From: CAYQTE01 sp964420285
GTDB lineage: Bacteria > Planctomycetota > Phycisphaerae > Tepidisphaerales > Tepidisphaeraceae
Length of the DNA stretch: 8,953 bases
Direction: 5' to 3'
Assembly: GCA_964420285.1 (NCBI GenBank)
Contig: CAYQTE010000124.1
Coordinates: 1-8,953 of the forward strand
In this document: piece by piece, positions 1-6,053 of the stretch
How positions within the stretch are numbered: the stretch's first letter is position 1
Layout of the letters: the number at the start of each line of letters is the position of its first letter
Program-made: the position numbers and the translations under genes
Notes under the pieces: generated by a model
Told to the model about the DNA's origin: nothing
Database searches by the model: none
What the model saw: the letters and a program-made list of their open reading frames with translations, nothing else

Positions 1-59
1 TCGAACTTGTGACCTCGTCCTTATCAGGGACGCGCTCTAACCAACTGAGCTACGAGCCC
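1..59 (-). tRNA. tRNA-Ile (anticodon GAT), 3' end cut by window edge
   Basis: Read on the minus strand, the sequence begins with the acceptor strand GGGCTCG at 59-53, followed by TA, a D arm (GCTC...GAGC) with the usual AGTTGGTTAGA loop, and an anticodon stem CGTCC/GGACG enclosing the loop CTGATAA. The anticodon is GAT (plus-strand atc at 23-25), which decodes AUC/AUU isoleucine. The variable loop and the start of the T arm (GTTCGA) follow, and the last ~17 nt fall outside the window. A 5-bp hairpin (CTCGC/GCGAG, 62-76) lies just upstream of the mature 5' end in the leader. No 16S rRNA lies upstream, so this is not the usual spacer tRNA of an rRNA operon, although a tRNA-Ala or other tRNA could follow beyond the edge. 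Confidence 0.96.
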
Positions 60-84
60 GGCTCGCCGTCAGCGAGGGACTGGA

Positions 85-112
85 ATTCTAAGACCGGCCG
101 GGGCCATGTCAA
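85..112 (-). promoter_or_regulatory. Sigma70-type promoter for tRNA-Ile
   Basis: The minus strand has a perfect -35 box TTGACA (plus 107-112), a 16-bp spacer and the -10 box TAGAAT (plus 85-90, five of six consensus positions). Transcription would start near 78, leaving a leader of about 20 nt before the mature tRNA 5' end at 59. It is the only strong promoter between the end of the upstream gene (158) and the tRNA, so the tRNA probably has its own promoter rather than relying on readthrough. Confidence 0.75.
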
Positions 113-142
113 TTGATCGTCGAGAAAAGAACCCACGATCAA
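113..142. repeat. 8-bp inverted repeat next to the tRNA promoter
   Basis: The arms TTGATCGT (113-120) and ACGATCAA (135-142) are exact reverse complements separated by 14 bp. The repeat sits between the stop codon of the TPR gene and the -35 box of the tRNA promoter, which it abuts. It could be the stem of a terminator for the upstream gene, but no U-tract follows on the minus strand. It could equally be a binding site just upstream of the promoter. Only the symmetry is certain. Confidence 0.45.
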
Positions 143-157
143 GACCGCGCCGCGGGG

Positions 158-2641
158 TCATGGGGCCGCAGCCGGCGCGGTGGACGGCGCAGTCGATGGT
201 ACGGCGGCGGCCTGAGCTTCGAGGAAGATTGTGAAATCCCGCGGGGGAACGGGCTTGGTGGCGGGGGCGGTTGCGGCCTGGGTTGTGGAGCGGCTTGCGG
301 CCTGCGTCGTGGGTTGCGTGGTAGCGGCCCATTGGAGAAATGCGCTAGCGGCCGCGAGGTGGCCGGCAATGGTGGAATTGCCGGGGTCGACCGCGAGGGC
401 ATTGGCAAAGAGCTTCTGGGCGATATCCGCCTTTGGGGGATCCTGGTTCATTTCCAGAACACCCATGAAATCAAGATACGACGTCGGGACACTGCCGAAT
501 GTGCTGTAATAGTTCGCCATGACAGTTGCCTGAGTCTTTCTGGCGTCAGCAAGCTGGCCGTCCCATGCCAGGTACTCGGCCATGAGATAGGCCATTTGTA
601 GATCGGACGGGTCGAGTTGCACGGCGGTCTGCTGATCCTGGACAGCATATTTGTATTGCTTGGCGTGAAACTCGGCTGCGGCCAGATGCGCCACGGCGTT
701 AACGCGGATTTGAGTTAGATTCGGCAGCGGGATCCTGGCGGCGGAGAACAGCAATTCCGCGGCATGCCTCAGTGCGGCAATGGAAGCGGAATAGTCGCCG
801 TTCTTCTGCTGGCCAGCCAGGCCATCGAGCACGATGCCCAGGTCGAGATAAGTGCTGTAATGGATCGGATTGAGCGCAGCCGCCGGATCGGCAGAGATGA
901 GGTGAGTGGCGTGAGTCAGATATTGCGAAGCTTGCTGGAGCTCGCCGAGGCTCAGATAGGTCGAACCCAGATCGGTGAGCATTTCGATCGGATCGCCGCC
1001 GGGCGCCAGAAGCACAAAATTATAGTCGTACGCGGCATCGAGCCAGTCCGTGCGGGCCTGTGCACGTTCGGCCTCGGCATCGACCGAGTCGCCCTGGCTT
1101 TGGTCTCTGTTGGCAGCATCGGACTCGGCCTGAGCCTGCAGGCTCAGGGCCATCGCGCGCAGGCGGTGGGCGGGCCACAGAGCCTTGTCGTCGGGGTTCT
1201 TGATGGCGTCGGTCCAGAGCGCGACGGGACTGGTGAATTTGGCCGACCGCATCAGCGTGTCGATGCCGAAAAGCACCAGCATCGCCAAGGCGAGGAGCAT
1301 GGCCAATCGCGTCGAGCCGGGCAGGGCAGGCGGCTCGTCGGATTCGGCGGTGGGCCGCTCAGCCGACGGTGAAGCCGGGAGTGTCGTTTGCGGTTGCCGA
1401 TGTGCGGCCTGGTAGCGTTGAAAAAAAACCGCGATGCCGGAGATCAGCAGGGCGATCGGTGCGATGCTGGGGAGATATTGAAAATGGTCGGCGACATCGG
1501 TGTGTCGCAGCGTTGTCAGATCGAAAAATCCCACATGGGGAAAGAGCATGATGCCAAACCACGCCACGGCCGTCAGCGGACCGGCGCCAACATGGCGGCG
1601 AAGGGCGAACAATCCAAGGGGAACCGCAAGTGCGGCCACGAGAAAGAGCCACCGCATCGAGTCGCTTACCGGCCATTTGCCATAAAGGGCGCTGAGGCCG
1701 ATCGGCATGAGTATCTTGCCAAGGTAGAACCAATACGCCTGCGCGGCAATGAGCAGGCGATCGACCAGCGGCCGTCTGATGTAATCGGTACTGGTAGCGA
1801 CAACGCCGCCGGGGGAATATTCGATACGCACGGCCAGGCAGGCTGCGGCGATGCCGATGGCCAGCAGTGGAACCAGCCCCAACAGGGCGTTGCGGCTTGC
1901 CCGGTCTTTCCAGAAAAGAATCGGGATGATGGCGGCCGGGAGTACCGCGACGGCGGGTTCCGAAAGAACCGCCAGCAGGAAAAGAACGATCGATGCAATC
2001 AGTGCGGCGATGGGATCGGCCAGCAGTCGCCAGGGTTGCCGCGAATCATCGGGAGGCGGGCGCAGATCGGCGTAATCGAAAAAGAACCAGAGCGATCCGA
2101 AGCCGAAGAGCGCGGCCAGGACCGTTTTCAACTGGCTGATGGTGCAGAGCGTTTCGGCCTGTACGGGATGTATGGCCCAGAGCGAGGCGATGACGAACGC
2201 GCCGGGGATGGCCAGACGGCGAAGCAGTCGCCAGAGCAGCACGACGCCGAGCGCGTGCAGCAGTAGATTTGCCGCGCGGAACCCGACGGGATTGGGCGAG
2301 ACGCCGCCCCAGATTCCACGCAGCATCCAGTAAGCCGTCAGCGTTACCGGATGATATTGCGGATCGGCTGGCGGGCCCGTGTGCAGGTCGGTCCAGATCT
2401 GGACTATGCCCAGCGATTGGCCGGAACTATCGACGCCCGACGCGAACTGGCGATCGACGGCGGAGAGGAACTGACCGGTGACGGCCGGCAGAAAACACCC
2501 GAGGGCGAGCAGGACCAGCACGCCCGCCCAGAGATACCAGTCGTCGTCGCTGTCGGGATCGTCCGGCGTGGCGAGCATGATGGGCTCGGCCGGAGCTTCG
2601 TCGTCGGGGTTGTCGTTGACGCGGGGTTCTTGGTCAGTCAT
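158..2641 (-). CDS. GT-C/TMTC-like multi-spanning membrane protein with C-terminal TPR region
   Basis: The 827-aa product begins with an acidic, probably disordered stretch (~1-34) and then has about 10-11 hydrophobic spans up to residue ~465. The membrane part resembles bacterial TMTC/DUF1736-type GT-C proteins: YHPVT after the first outer loop (~96), a LLLHALG span (~126), HPVQAET (~158-164), and ADHFQYLP (~384-391) matching the ADRYxYLP motif of that family. LWTDAIKNPDD follows the last span (~475). The first loop has a single DRQF (Asp ~63) where many family members have an acidic pair. Residues ~530-765 are helical with TPR character (DLGSTYLSLGELQQASQYL). The last ~60 residues are rich in Ala, Thr and Pro. 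Eukaryotic TMTCs are protein O-mannosyltransferases; for bacterial members the substrate is mostly unknown, so transferase activity here is inferred. I chose ATG at 2641. An in-frame GTG at 2692 would add 17 residues, and neither has a clear ribosome-binding site. The gene follows the protease gene by 54 bp and may share its transcript. Confidence 0.8.
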   Translation of the reverse strand: MTDQEPRVNDNPDDEAPAEPIMLATPDDPDSDDDWYLWAGVLVLLALGCFLPAVTGQFLSAVDRQFASGVDSSGQSLGIVQIWTDLHTGPPADPQYHPVTLTAYWMLRGIWGGVSPNPVGFRAANLLLHALGVVLLWRLLRRLAIPGAFVIASLWAIHPVQAETLCTISQLKTVLAALFGFGSLWFFFDYADLRPPPDDSRQPWRLLADPIAALIASIVLFLLAVLSEPAVAVLPAAIIPILFWKDRASRNALLGLVPLLAIGIAAACLAVRIEYSPGGVVATSTDYIRRPLVDRLLIAAQAYWFYLGKILMPIGLSALYGKWPVSDSMRWLFLVAALAVPLGLFALRRHVGAGPLTAVAWFGIMLFPHVGFFDLTTLRHTDVADHFQYLPSIAPIALLISGIAVFFQRYQAAHRQPQTTLPASPSAERPTAESDEPPALPGSTRLAMLLALAMLVLFGIDTLMRSAKFTSPVALWTDAIKNPDDKALWPAHRLRAMALSLQAQAESDAANRDQSQGDSVDAEAERAQARTDWLDAAYDYNFVLLAPGGDPIEMLTDLGSTYLSLGELQQASQYLTHATHLISADPAAALNPIHYSTYLDLGIVLDGLAGQQKNGDYSASIAALRHAAELLFSAARIPLPNLTQIRVNAVAHLAAAEFHAKQYKYAVQDQQTAVQLDPSDLQMAYLMAEYLAWDGQLADARKTQATVMANYYSTFGSVPTSYLDFMGVLEMNQDPPKADIAQKLFANALAVDPGNSTIAGHLAAASAFLQWAATTQPTTQAASRSTTQAATAPATKPVPPRDFTIFLEAQAAAVPSTAPSTAPAAAP

Positions 2642-2695
2642 GGGAAGGTCAGCTTTCGGCGCGATAATACCCAATCTCGAAATCCTCTGCACGAA

Positions 2696-3133
2696 TCAGA
2701 AAGCGAGAGTGAAGGAGTCTGAGGCGCCGTCGAAAATGAAGAGACATGAAGCCAACACATTTCGTCCGATCAACGCGGTGATTCCTTGCGAACCAAGGTC
2801 GACGGCGATAACCGGAACCGTTAAGAGTATCATGCTGTCCTTGGGGTGGTAGATCCCCAACGAAACGTCGTAGAAATCGCAAGAATGGGGCTGACCCGCC
2901 GTCGACGGAGTGTGAATAAGAGCGTGCCCGGTTGGCGTTAGTTCCAACGGTTTGAGAATCGCGGGGTCGATGCAGGTGTCGCTTGCGCCGGTATCAATCA
3001 AGGCCAGGCATTCCCGCATTTCTGGAGGTGTTCGCCCCGCCTTGGTAAAGGCGATTCTTCGTTCATCGCTGATGCCAACGTAGAGCGTAATCAGGGGGCT
3101 GCCGCGCGTGAGCCTGTTGGTTAGATGCGGCAT
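2696..3133 (-). CDS. Retropepsin-like (clan AA) aspartic protease family protein
   Basis: This 145-aa protein carries the two hallmarks of single-domain clan AA proteases. One is the active-site motif ALIDTGASDTCID (residues ~44-56, catalytic Asp47 in D-T-G-A). The other is the downstream hydrophobic-hydrophobic-Gly motif ALIGRNVL (~120-127) followed by FIFDG. With a single Asp, the active enzyme would have to be a homodimer, as known for retropepsins. There is no signal peptide or membrane span, so it is probably cytoplasmic. Substrates of stand-alone bacterial members are largely unknown. I chose ATG at 3133 because the product then starts MPHLTNRLTRGSPLI, typical of the family; an in-frame TTG at 3157 would add eight residues. 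The start overlaps the end of the 78-aa gene by 13 bp, implying translational coupling. I recall this small-protein/protease pairing in other bacteria but could not check it. Confidence 0.85.
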   Translation of the reverse strand: MPHLTNRLTRGSPLITLYVGISDERRIAFTKAGRTPPEMRECLALIDTGASDTCIDPAILKPLELTPTGHALIHTPSTAGQPHSCDFYDVSLGIYHPKDSMILLTVPVIAVDLGSQGITALIGRNVLASCLFIFDGASDSFTLAF

Positions 3134-3357
3134 GGTGACAGGTCTCGCGTAAAGCAATGAACCTGCTCGACAGCCTGAATCATCTTGACGAGAAATGGCT
3201 CCAAGCCGAATTTCTCGTAACCAGCTCTGAGGGCGGCCTTATAATCGGGAAACGTGTCAACAACCTCATCGCCGTGAATGAGGACAAATCTGCCTGACTG
3301 GGGAATCAGCTTCGGCAACTCTCGCGCATAAACCGCTATTTCATTTTCCAGCGACAT
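3121..3357 (-). CDS. Small conserved protein (78 aa) paired with the protease
   Basis: The 78-aa product begins MSLENEIAVYARELPKLI and has a compact core, GRFVLIHGDEVVDTF then DYKAALRAGYEKFG (residues ~22-51), followed by EPFLVKMIQAVEQVH and a Cys-containing tail (SPCRI). The core resembles small DUF5678-like domains: a beta hairpin, then a helix, then a final strand. It has no signal peptide, membrane span or catalytic motif that I recognise. Its stop codon lies inside the start of the retropepsin-like gene (13 bp overlap), so the two are probably co-translated. It may be a partner, inhibitor or substrate adaptor of the protease; that is inference. ATG at 3357 is preferred because the upstream extension to 3861 runs antisense through the next gene and is low-complexity Arg/Ser-rich sequence. 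Confidence 0.75.
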   Translation of the reverse strand: MSLENEIAVYARELPKLIPQSGRFVLIHGDEVVDTFPDYKAALRAGYEKFGLEPFLVKMIQAVEQVHCFTRDLSPCRI

Positions 3358-3424
3358 AGACCACTTTTCCTTGACCGCGCCTCGACAATTGGGCGGGCAC
3401 GATCGCCCACTAAGGACGCTTCCG

Positions 3425-3430
3425 ATTATA
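3425..3430 (-). promoter_or_regulatory. Candidate -10 box (TATAAT) for the protease module
   Basis: A perfect TATAAT is read on the minus strand at 3430-3425, flanked by GC-rich sequence. It would start transcription near 3418, about 60 nt before the ATG at 3357. No good -35 hexamer is present at 16-18 bp, so it may depend on an activator, or the match may be chance. Confidence 0.45.
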
Positions 3431-3469
3431 CGCGCACGCCCGTCGCCCGCCATCCCAATTTCGTCACAA

Positions 3470-3506
3470 AAGTCAAGAGTTGTTAAGTCTTTTCCGTTCT
3501 TGACTT
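3470..3506. repeat. 9-bp perfect inverted repeat in the divergent promoter region
   Basis: AAGTCAAGA (3470-3478) and TCTTGACTT (3498-3506) are exact reverse complements, 19 bp apart. A further direct copy of AAGTC lies between them at 3485-3489. The right arm overlaps the candidate plus-strand -35 box. The centre-to-centre distance of the arms is 28 bp, somewhat more than two helical turns. It could be an operator for a dimeric regulator. A transcribed stem is also possible. Confidence 0.5.
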
Positions 3507-3532
3507 GCGACGACATTCTGACCAAGTACGAT
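3505..3532 (+). promoter_or_regulatory. Weak candidate promoter for the AsnC-like gene
   Basis: TTGCGA (3505-3510), a 16-bp spacer and TACGAT (3527-3532) give a partial sigma70 match, four of six positions in each box. Transcription would begin around 3539, about 40 nt before the ATG at 3581. The -35 box overlaps the right arm of the inverted repeat at 3470-3506. This is a weak call. Confidence 0.3.
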
Positions 3533-3580
3533 AAAGGGCAATTCGGGCGTTTGATCCCAGTGGCCAGGCGAGATAGGTAT

Positions 3581-4711
3581 ATGACCCAAGTGGTGAATGC
3601 AACGGGGATTGACGATCCGGTGAATCGGGCGATTCTGGCCGTCTCGGAGGATCGCATCAGCGGCTTTCTGCGCGATCCGTTCGCGGCGATCGCCCGGCAG
3701 AGCGGCATCGACGCGGCAACCGTCCGCCAGCGGATTGGAGGGATGCTGCGCTCGGGGACAATCCGGCGGGTGCGGCAGACATTGCTGGCGACGAACCTGG
3801 CGCGCGGGGCGCTGGTGGCCTGGGAGGTGCCGGCGGAGAAATTGAACGAAGCGTTCGACACGCTGTTCGATCGCGACCCGTTCTCGGGTCACGTGGTGAT
3901 CCGCTCGACGGATTCCCTGGTGGCCGGATCGAAATACCGCCTCTGGACCACCTTGAAGGTGCCGCAGGGGTATTCACTGGCCAAACACGCCGAAGTGATG
4001 CGAACGCGAATCGGCGCGGCGTCGGTGAAACTCATGCCGGCCAAGCGGCTGTTCGCCTTGGGCGTCGGCCATGTGCGGCGCCACGGCCTGGAGGTGGGAA
4101 GCAAATCGGACGAATTGGCCGAGGTCACAAATACCGACATCACCGAGCTGAGCGATCTGGAATGGCAGGTGCTTCTGGCGCTGAAGCGGGAGTTCACGGC
4201 CGAAGAAATCACGCCCGAGCCCTGGGCCGCGCGAGCGGTCGAGGCCGGCGTGTCGCTGGAGGAATTCCTGCGTGTCGGAGATGAACTGAATCGTCGCGGC
4301 GTGATCGGGCGGTTCTCGACGTTTCTGGAACACGTCAAACCGCTGGCCGATGGGCAGCGCGTGACGCGGTTTAATGCACTGTTTCACTGGGCAGTGCCGC
4401 CCGGCCGGGAGATCGAATCGGGCCGGCAGGTGGGGCGGTTTCATGTGCTCACGCACGCATATTGGCGCGAGGGCGGGCCGGAATTCGAGAACGTGAACAT
4501 CATGGCCGTGGCGCACGGGACGGACAAGGATCTTCTGCTGGCGCACAAGCGGGCGATCGACCAGCACCTGGAGTTGAGCGGAATTCCCGTCAGCTATACA
4601 AACGTCTTTTGGGGCGGGCGCAGCCAGATCAAGCCGAGCGAGATCTGGCCGCCGGCCTATCGGGAATGGTGCGTTCAGAATGGAATCGATCCGCAGGCGA
4701 TGCGGGAGTAA
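3581..4711 (+). CDS. Duplicated Lrp/AsnC-like protein resembling siroheme decarboxylase (AhbA/AhbB, NirD/NirL)
   Basis: The 376-aa protein consists of two similar halves. The first has a winged-helix segment, DPFAAIARQSGIDAATVRQR to GTIRRVRQTL (residues ~32-68), then an AsnC-type alpha/beta domain starting at GALVAWEVP (~76-84). The second has a winged helix at ~190-250 (LSDLEWQVLLAL to RRGVIGRFSTFL), then RFNALFHWAVP (~263-273) and LTHAYWREGG (~290-299), which lines up with the SHCYxR region of siroheme decarboxylases. It ends FWGGRSQIKPSEIWPP. Fused NirDL proteins, and AhbA/AhbB as separate subunits, decarboxylate siroheme to didecarboxysiroheme, a precursor of haem d1 or haem b. The first-half equivalent (PFSGHVVIRST) lacks the His-Cys-Tyr pattern, so activity is uncertain and a regulator role remains possible. 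ATG at 3581 is preferred: the open frame extends to 3371 but the extra 70 residues look non-coding. murD follows 25 bp downstream. Confidence 0.65.
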   Translation: MTQVVNATGIDDPVNRAILAVSEDRISGFLRDPFAAIARQSGIDAATVRQRIGGMLRSGTIRRVRQTLLATNLARGALVAWEVPAEKLNEAFDTLFDRDPFSGHVVIRSTDSLVAGSKYRLWTTLKVPQGYSLAKHAEVMRTRIGAASVKLMPAKRLFALGVGHVRRHGLEVGSKSDELAEVTNTDITELSDLEWQVLLALKREFTAEEITPEPWAARAVEAGVSLEEFLRVGDELNRRGVIGRFSTFLEHVKPLADGQRVTRFNALFHWAVPPGREIESGRQVGRFHVLTHAYWREGGPEFENVNIMAVAHGTDKDLLLAHKRAIDQHLELSGIPVSYTNVFWGGRSQIKPSEIWPPAYREWCVQNGIDPQAMRE

Positions 4712-4736
4712 GTTGCCAGTGAAGGCGGAATGCAGG

Positions 4737-6053
4737 ATGCAACAGGTTCATGGAAAGAACGTGACGGTCGCGGGGTTGGGACGATTTGGCGGCGGGGTCG
4801 CGGTGGCGCGATGGCTGGTGCGCCAGGGAGCGAAAGTCCTGGTCACTGATCGCGACGGGCCGGATAAACTGGCCGATTCGGTGGCGCAACTGGCCGGCGA
4901 GCCGATCGAGTATCGGCTGGGGGAACATCGCACAGGCGATTTCGCCAGGGCCGATCTGGTCGTGGCATCACCGGCGATTCCGCCCAGCAACCCGTATTTG
5001 CTGGCGGCGGCTGCGGCGGGAGTGCCGGTGACGACGGAGATTCGACTGTTTATCGAAAGGTGTCCGGCCCGGATCGTTGGCGTAACGGGCACCAAGGGGA
5101 AATCGACGACAGCATCGATGCTGGCGCGAATGCTCGCGAGCGGGTTCATCACGCACCTTGGCGGGAATATCGGCCTGTCGCTGCTGGATAAGCTGCCGAC
5201 GATGCGAGCCGATGATGTCGTGGTTCTGGAACTGTCGAGCTTCATGCTCGATTACCTGGGCCGGGTCGGCTGGTCGCCGGCCGTGGCGCTGGTGACGATG
5301 ATCGGCGTCGATCACGTCGAATGGCACGGCTCGCGTGAGGCGTATGTGGCGGCCAAGACAAATATCGTCCGATTCCAACGGCCTGGCGACACGGCCGTGT
5401 TGTGCGCGGAAGATGCCGGCGCCATGGCATTGGCGGATGTATGTCGCAAGACCGGGGCGAAGGTGATCGCGTATCGCGTCGGCAAGCCGATCGAGCTGAC
5501 GTTGCTGGGCGCCCACAACCAACTGAACGCCGCCGGGGCGATGGCGGCGGCCGGGGCAATGGGGATCGACTCGGACAAGGCAGCCAAAGCGGTGCGGGAT
5601 TTCGAGGCCCTGCCGCATCGACTTCGGCCGGTCCACGCGGCGGCGGGCGTCACCTTTTACGACGATTCGATCGCGACGGTTCCTGAATCGGCCATGGCTG
5701 CCGTCGAGAGTTTCCCGCCGCGCACGGTGATCCAGATTGTCGGCGGCTACAACGCCAAGGCCGACATCGAGAAGATGTGCGGCCGGCTGGCCCAGCGCGC
5801 CAAAGCAGTGCTCTGTATCGGCGACACCGGCGATGCGATCGTGGCGATGATGGAGAAAAAGCGAGCCGAAACCGGCGGCGGTGCGGAACCGATCGTGCAG
5901 CGATGCGCCAACCTGGGGCTGGCCGTGCAGAAGGCCCGCGACATTGCCCGCGATGGCGATGTCGTGCTCCTGTCGCCGGGATGCAAGAGCTATGACCAGT
6001 TCACGAATTTCGAGAAGCGCGGGGAGGAATTCAGCCGGCTGGTCAGAAGCTGA
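4737..6053 (+). CDS. murD: UDP-N-acetylmuramoyl-L-alanine--glutamate ligase (MurD family)
   Basis: This cytoplasmic Mur ligase adds glutamate to UDP-MurNAc-L-Ala with ATP in peptidoglycan precursor synthesis. The 438 aa match the usual MurD length. Motifs in order: an N-terminal dinucleotide-type loop GLGRFGGG (13-20); the ATP P-loop GVTGTKGKST (115-124); GGNIG (142-146); LELSSF (164-169); a Lys in AYVAAKTNI (Lys207) at the place of the carbamylated lysine; AHNQLNAAGA (259-268); DDSIATVPES (309-318); and SPGCKSYDQFTNFEKRG (413-429), the C-terminal MurD signature. Two positions differ from the classical enzyme: Lys instead of Asn in GTNGK, and Ile instead of Lys in NDSKAT. ATG at 4737 is used, with a purine-rich GAAGGCGGA 7 nt upstream. 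A GTG at 4719 would add six residues. It probably shares a transcript with the preceding gene. Its end overlaps the convergent cytochrome gene by 11 bp. Confidence 0.93.
   Translation: MQQVHGKNVTVAGLGRFGGGVAVARWLVRQGAKVLVTDRDGPDKLADSVAQLAGEPIEYRLGEHRTGDFARADLVVASPAIPPSNPYLLAAAAAGVPVTTEIRLFIERCPARIVGVTGTKGKSTTASMLARMLASGFITHLGGNIGLSLLDKLPTMRADDVVVLELSSFMLDYLGRVGWSPAVALVTMIGVDHVEWHGSREAYVAAKTNIVRFQRPGDTAVLCAEDAGAMALADVCRKTGAKVIAYRVGKPIELTLLGAHNQLNAAGAMAAAGAMGIDSDKAAKAVRDFEALPHRLRPVHAAAGVTFYDDSIATVPESAMAAVESFPPRTVIQIVGGYNAKADIEKMCGRLAQRAKAVLCIGDTGDAIVAMMEKKRAETGGGAEPIVQRCANLGLAVQKARDIARDGDVVLLSPGCKSYDQFTNFEKRGEEFSRLVRS

Larger units (their letters stand above)
3358..3580. other. Divergent intergenic region
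   Basis: This 223-bp region separates the minus-strand protease module from the plus-strand AsnC-like gene. No gene is supported in it. It holds a TATAAT for the minus strand, an inverted repeat, and a weaker plus-strand promoter candidate, all listed separately. It is more AT-rich in the middle (about 3455-3535) than the flanking coding sequence, as expected of a bidirectional promoter region. Confidence 0.7.

Noticed and set aside
1388..2266. Long plus-strand open frame (292 codons) antisense to the TMTC-like gene
   Set aside because: Composition is Arg/Gly/Gln-rich without any recognisable motif, and the opposite strand encodes clear family motifs (HPVQAET, ADHFQYLP). It is a GC-driven shadow frame.
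2642..2692. GTG start at 2692 for the TMTC-like protein, three bases after the protease stop
   Set aside because: It is possible and the close spacing would suit an operon, but there is no ribosome-binding site. ATG at 2641 begins an ordinary acidic N-terminus, so I preferred the ATG. The evidence does not exclude the longer form.
3371..3580. Upstream extension (70 codons) of the AsnC-like protein
   Set aside because: The extra residues are Arg/Pro-rich with no similarity I can see, and they run through the intergenic region that holds the inverted repeat and promoter candidates. The ATG at 3581 begins the recognisable protein.
3358..3861. Upstream extension of the 78-aa protein across the divergent region
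   Set aside because: It would run antisense into the AsnC-like gene and is Arg/Ser-rich. The family-like sequence begins at the ATG at 3357.
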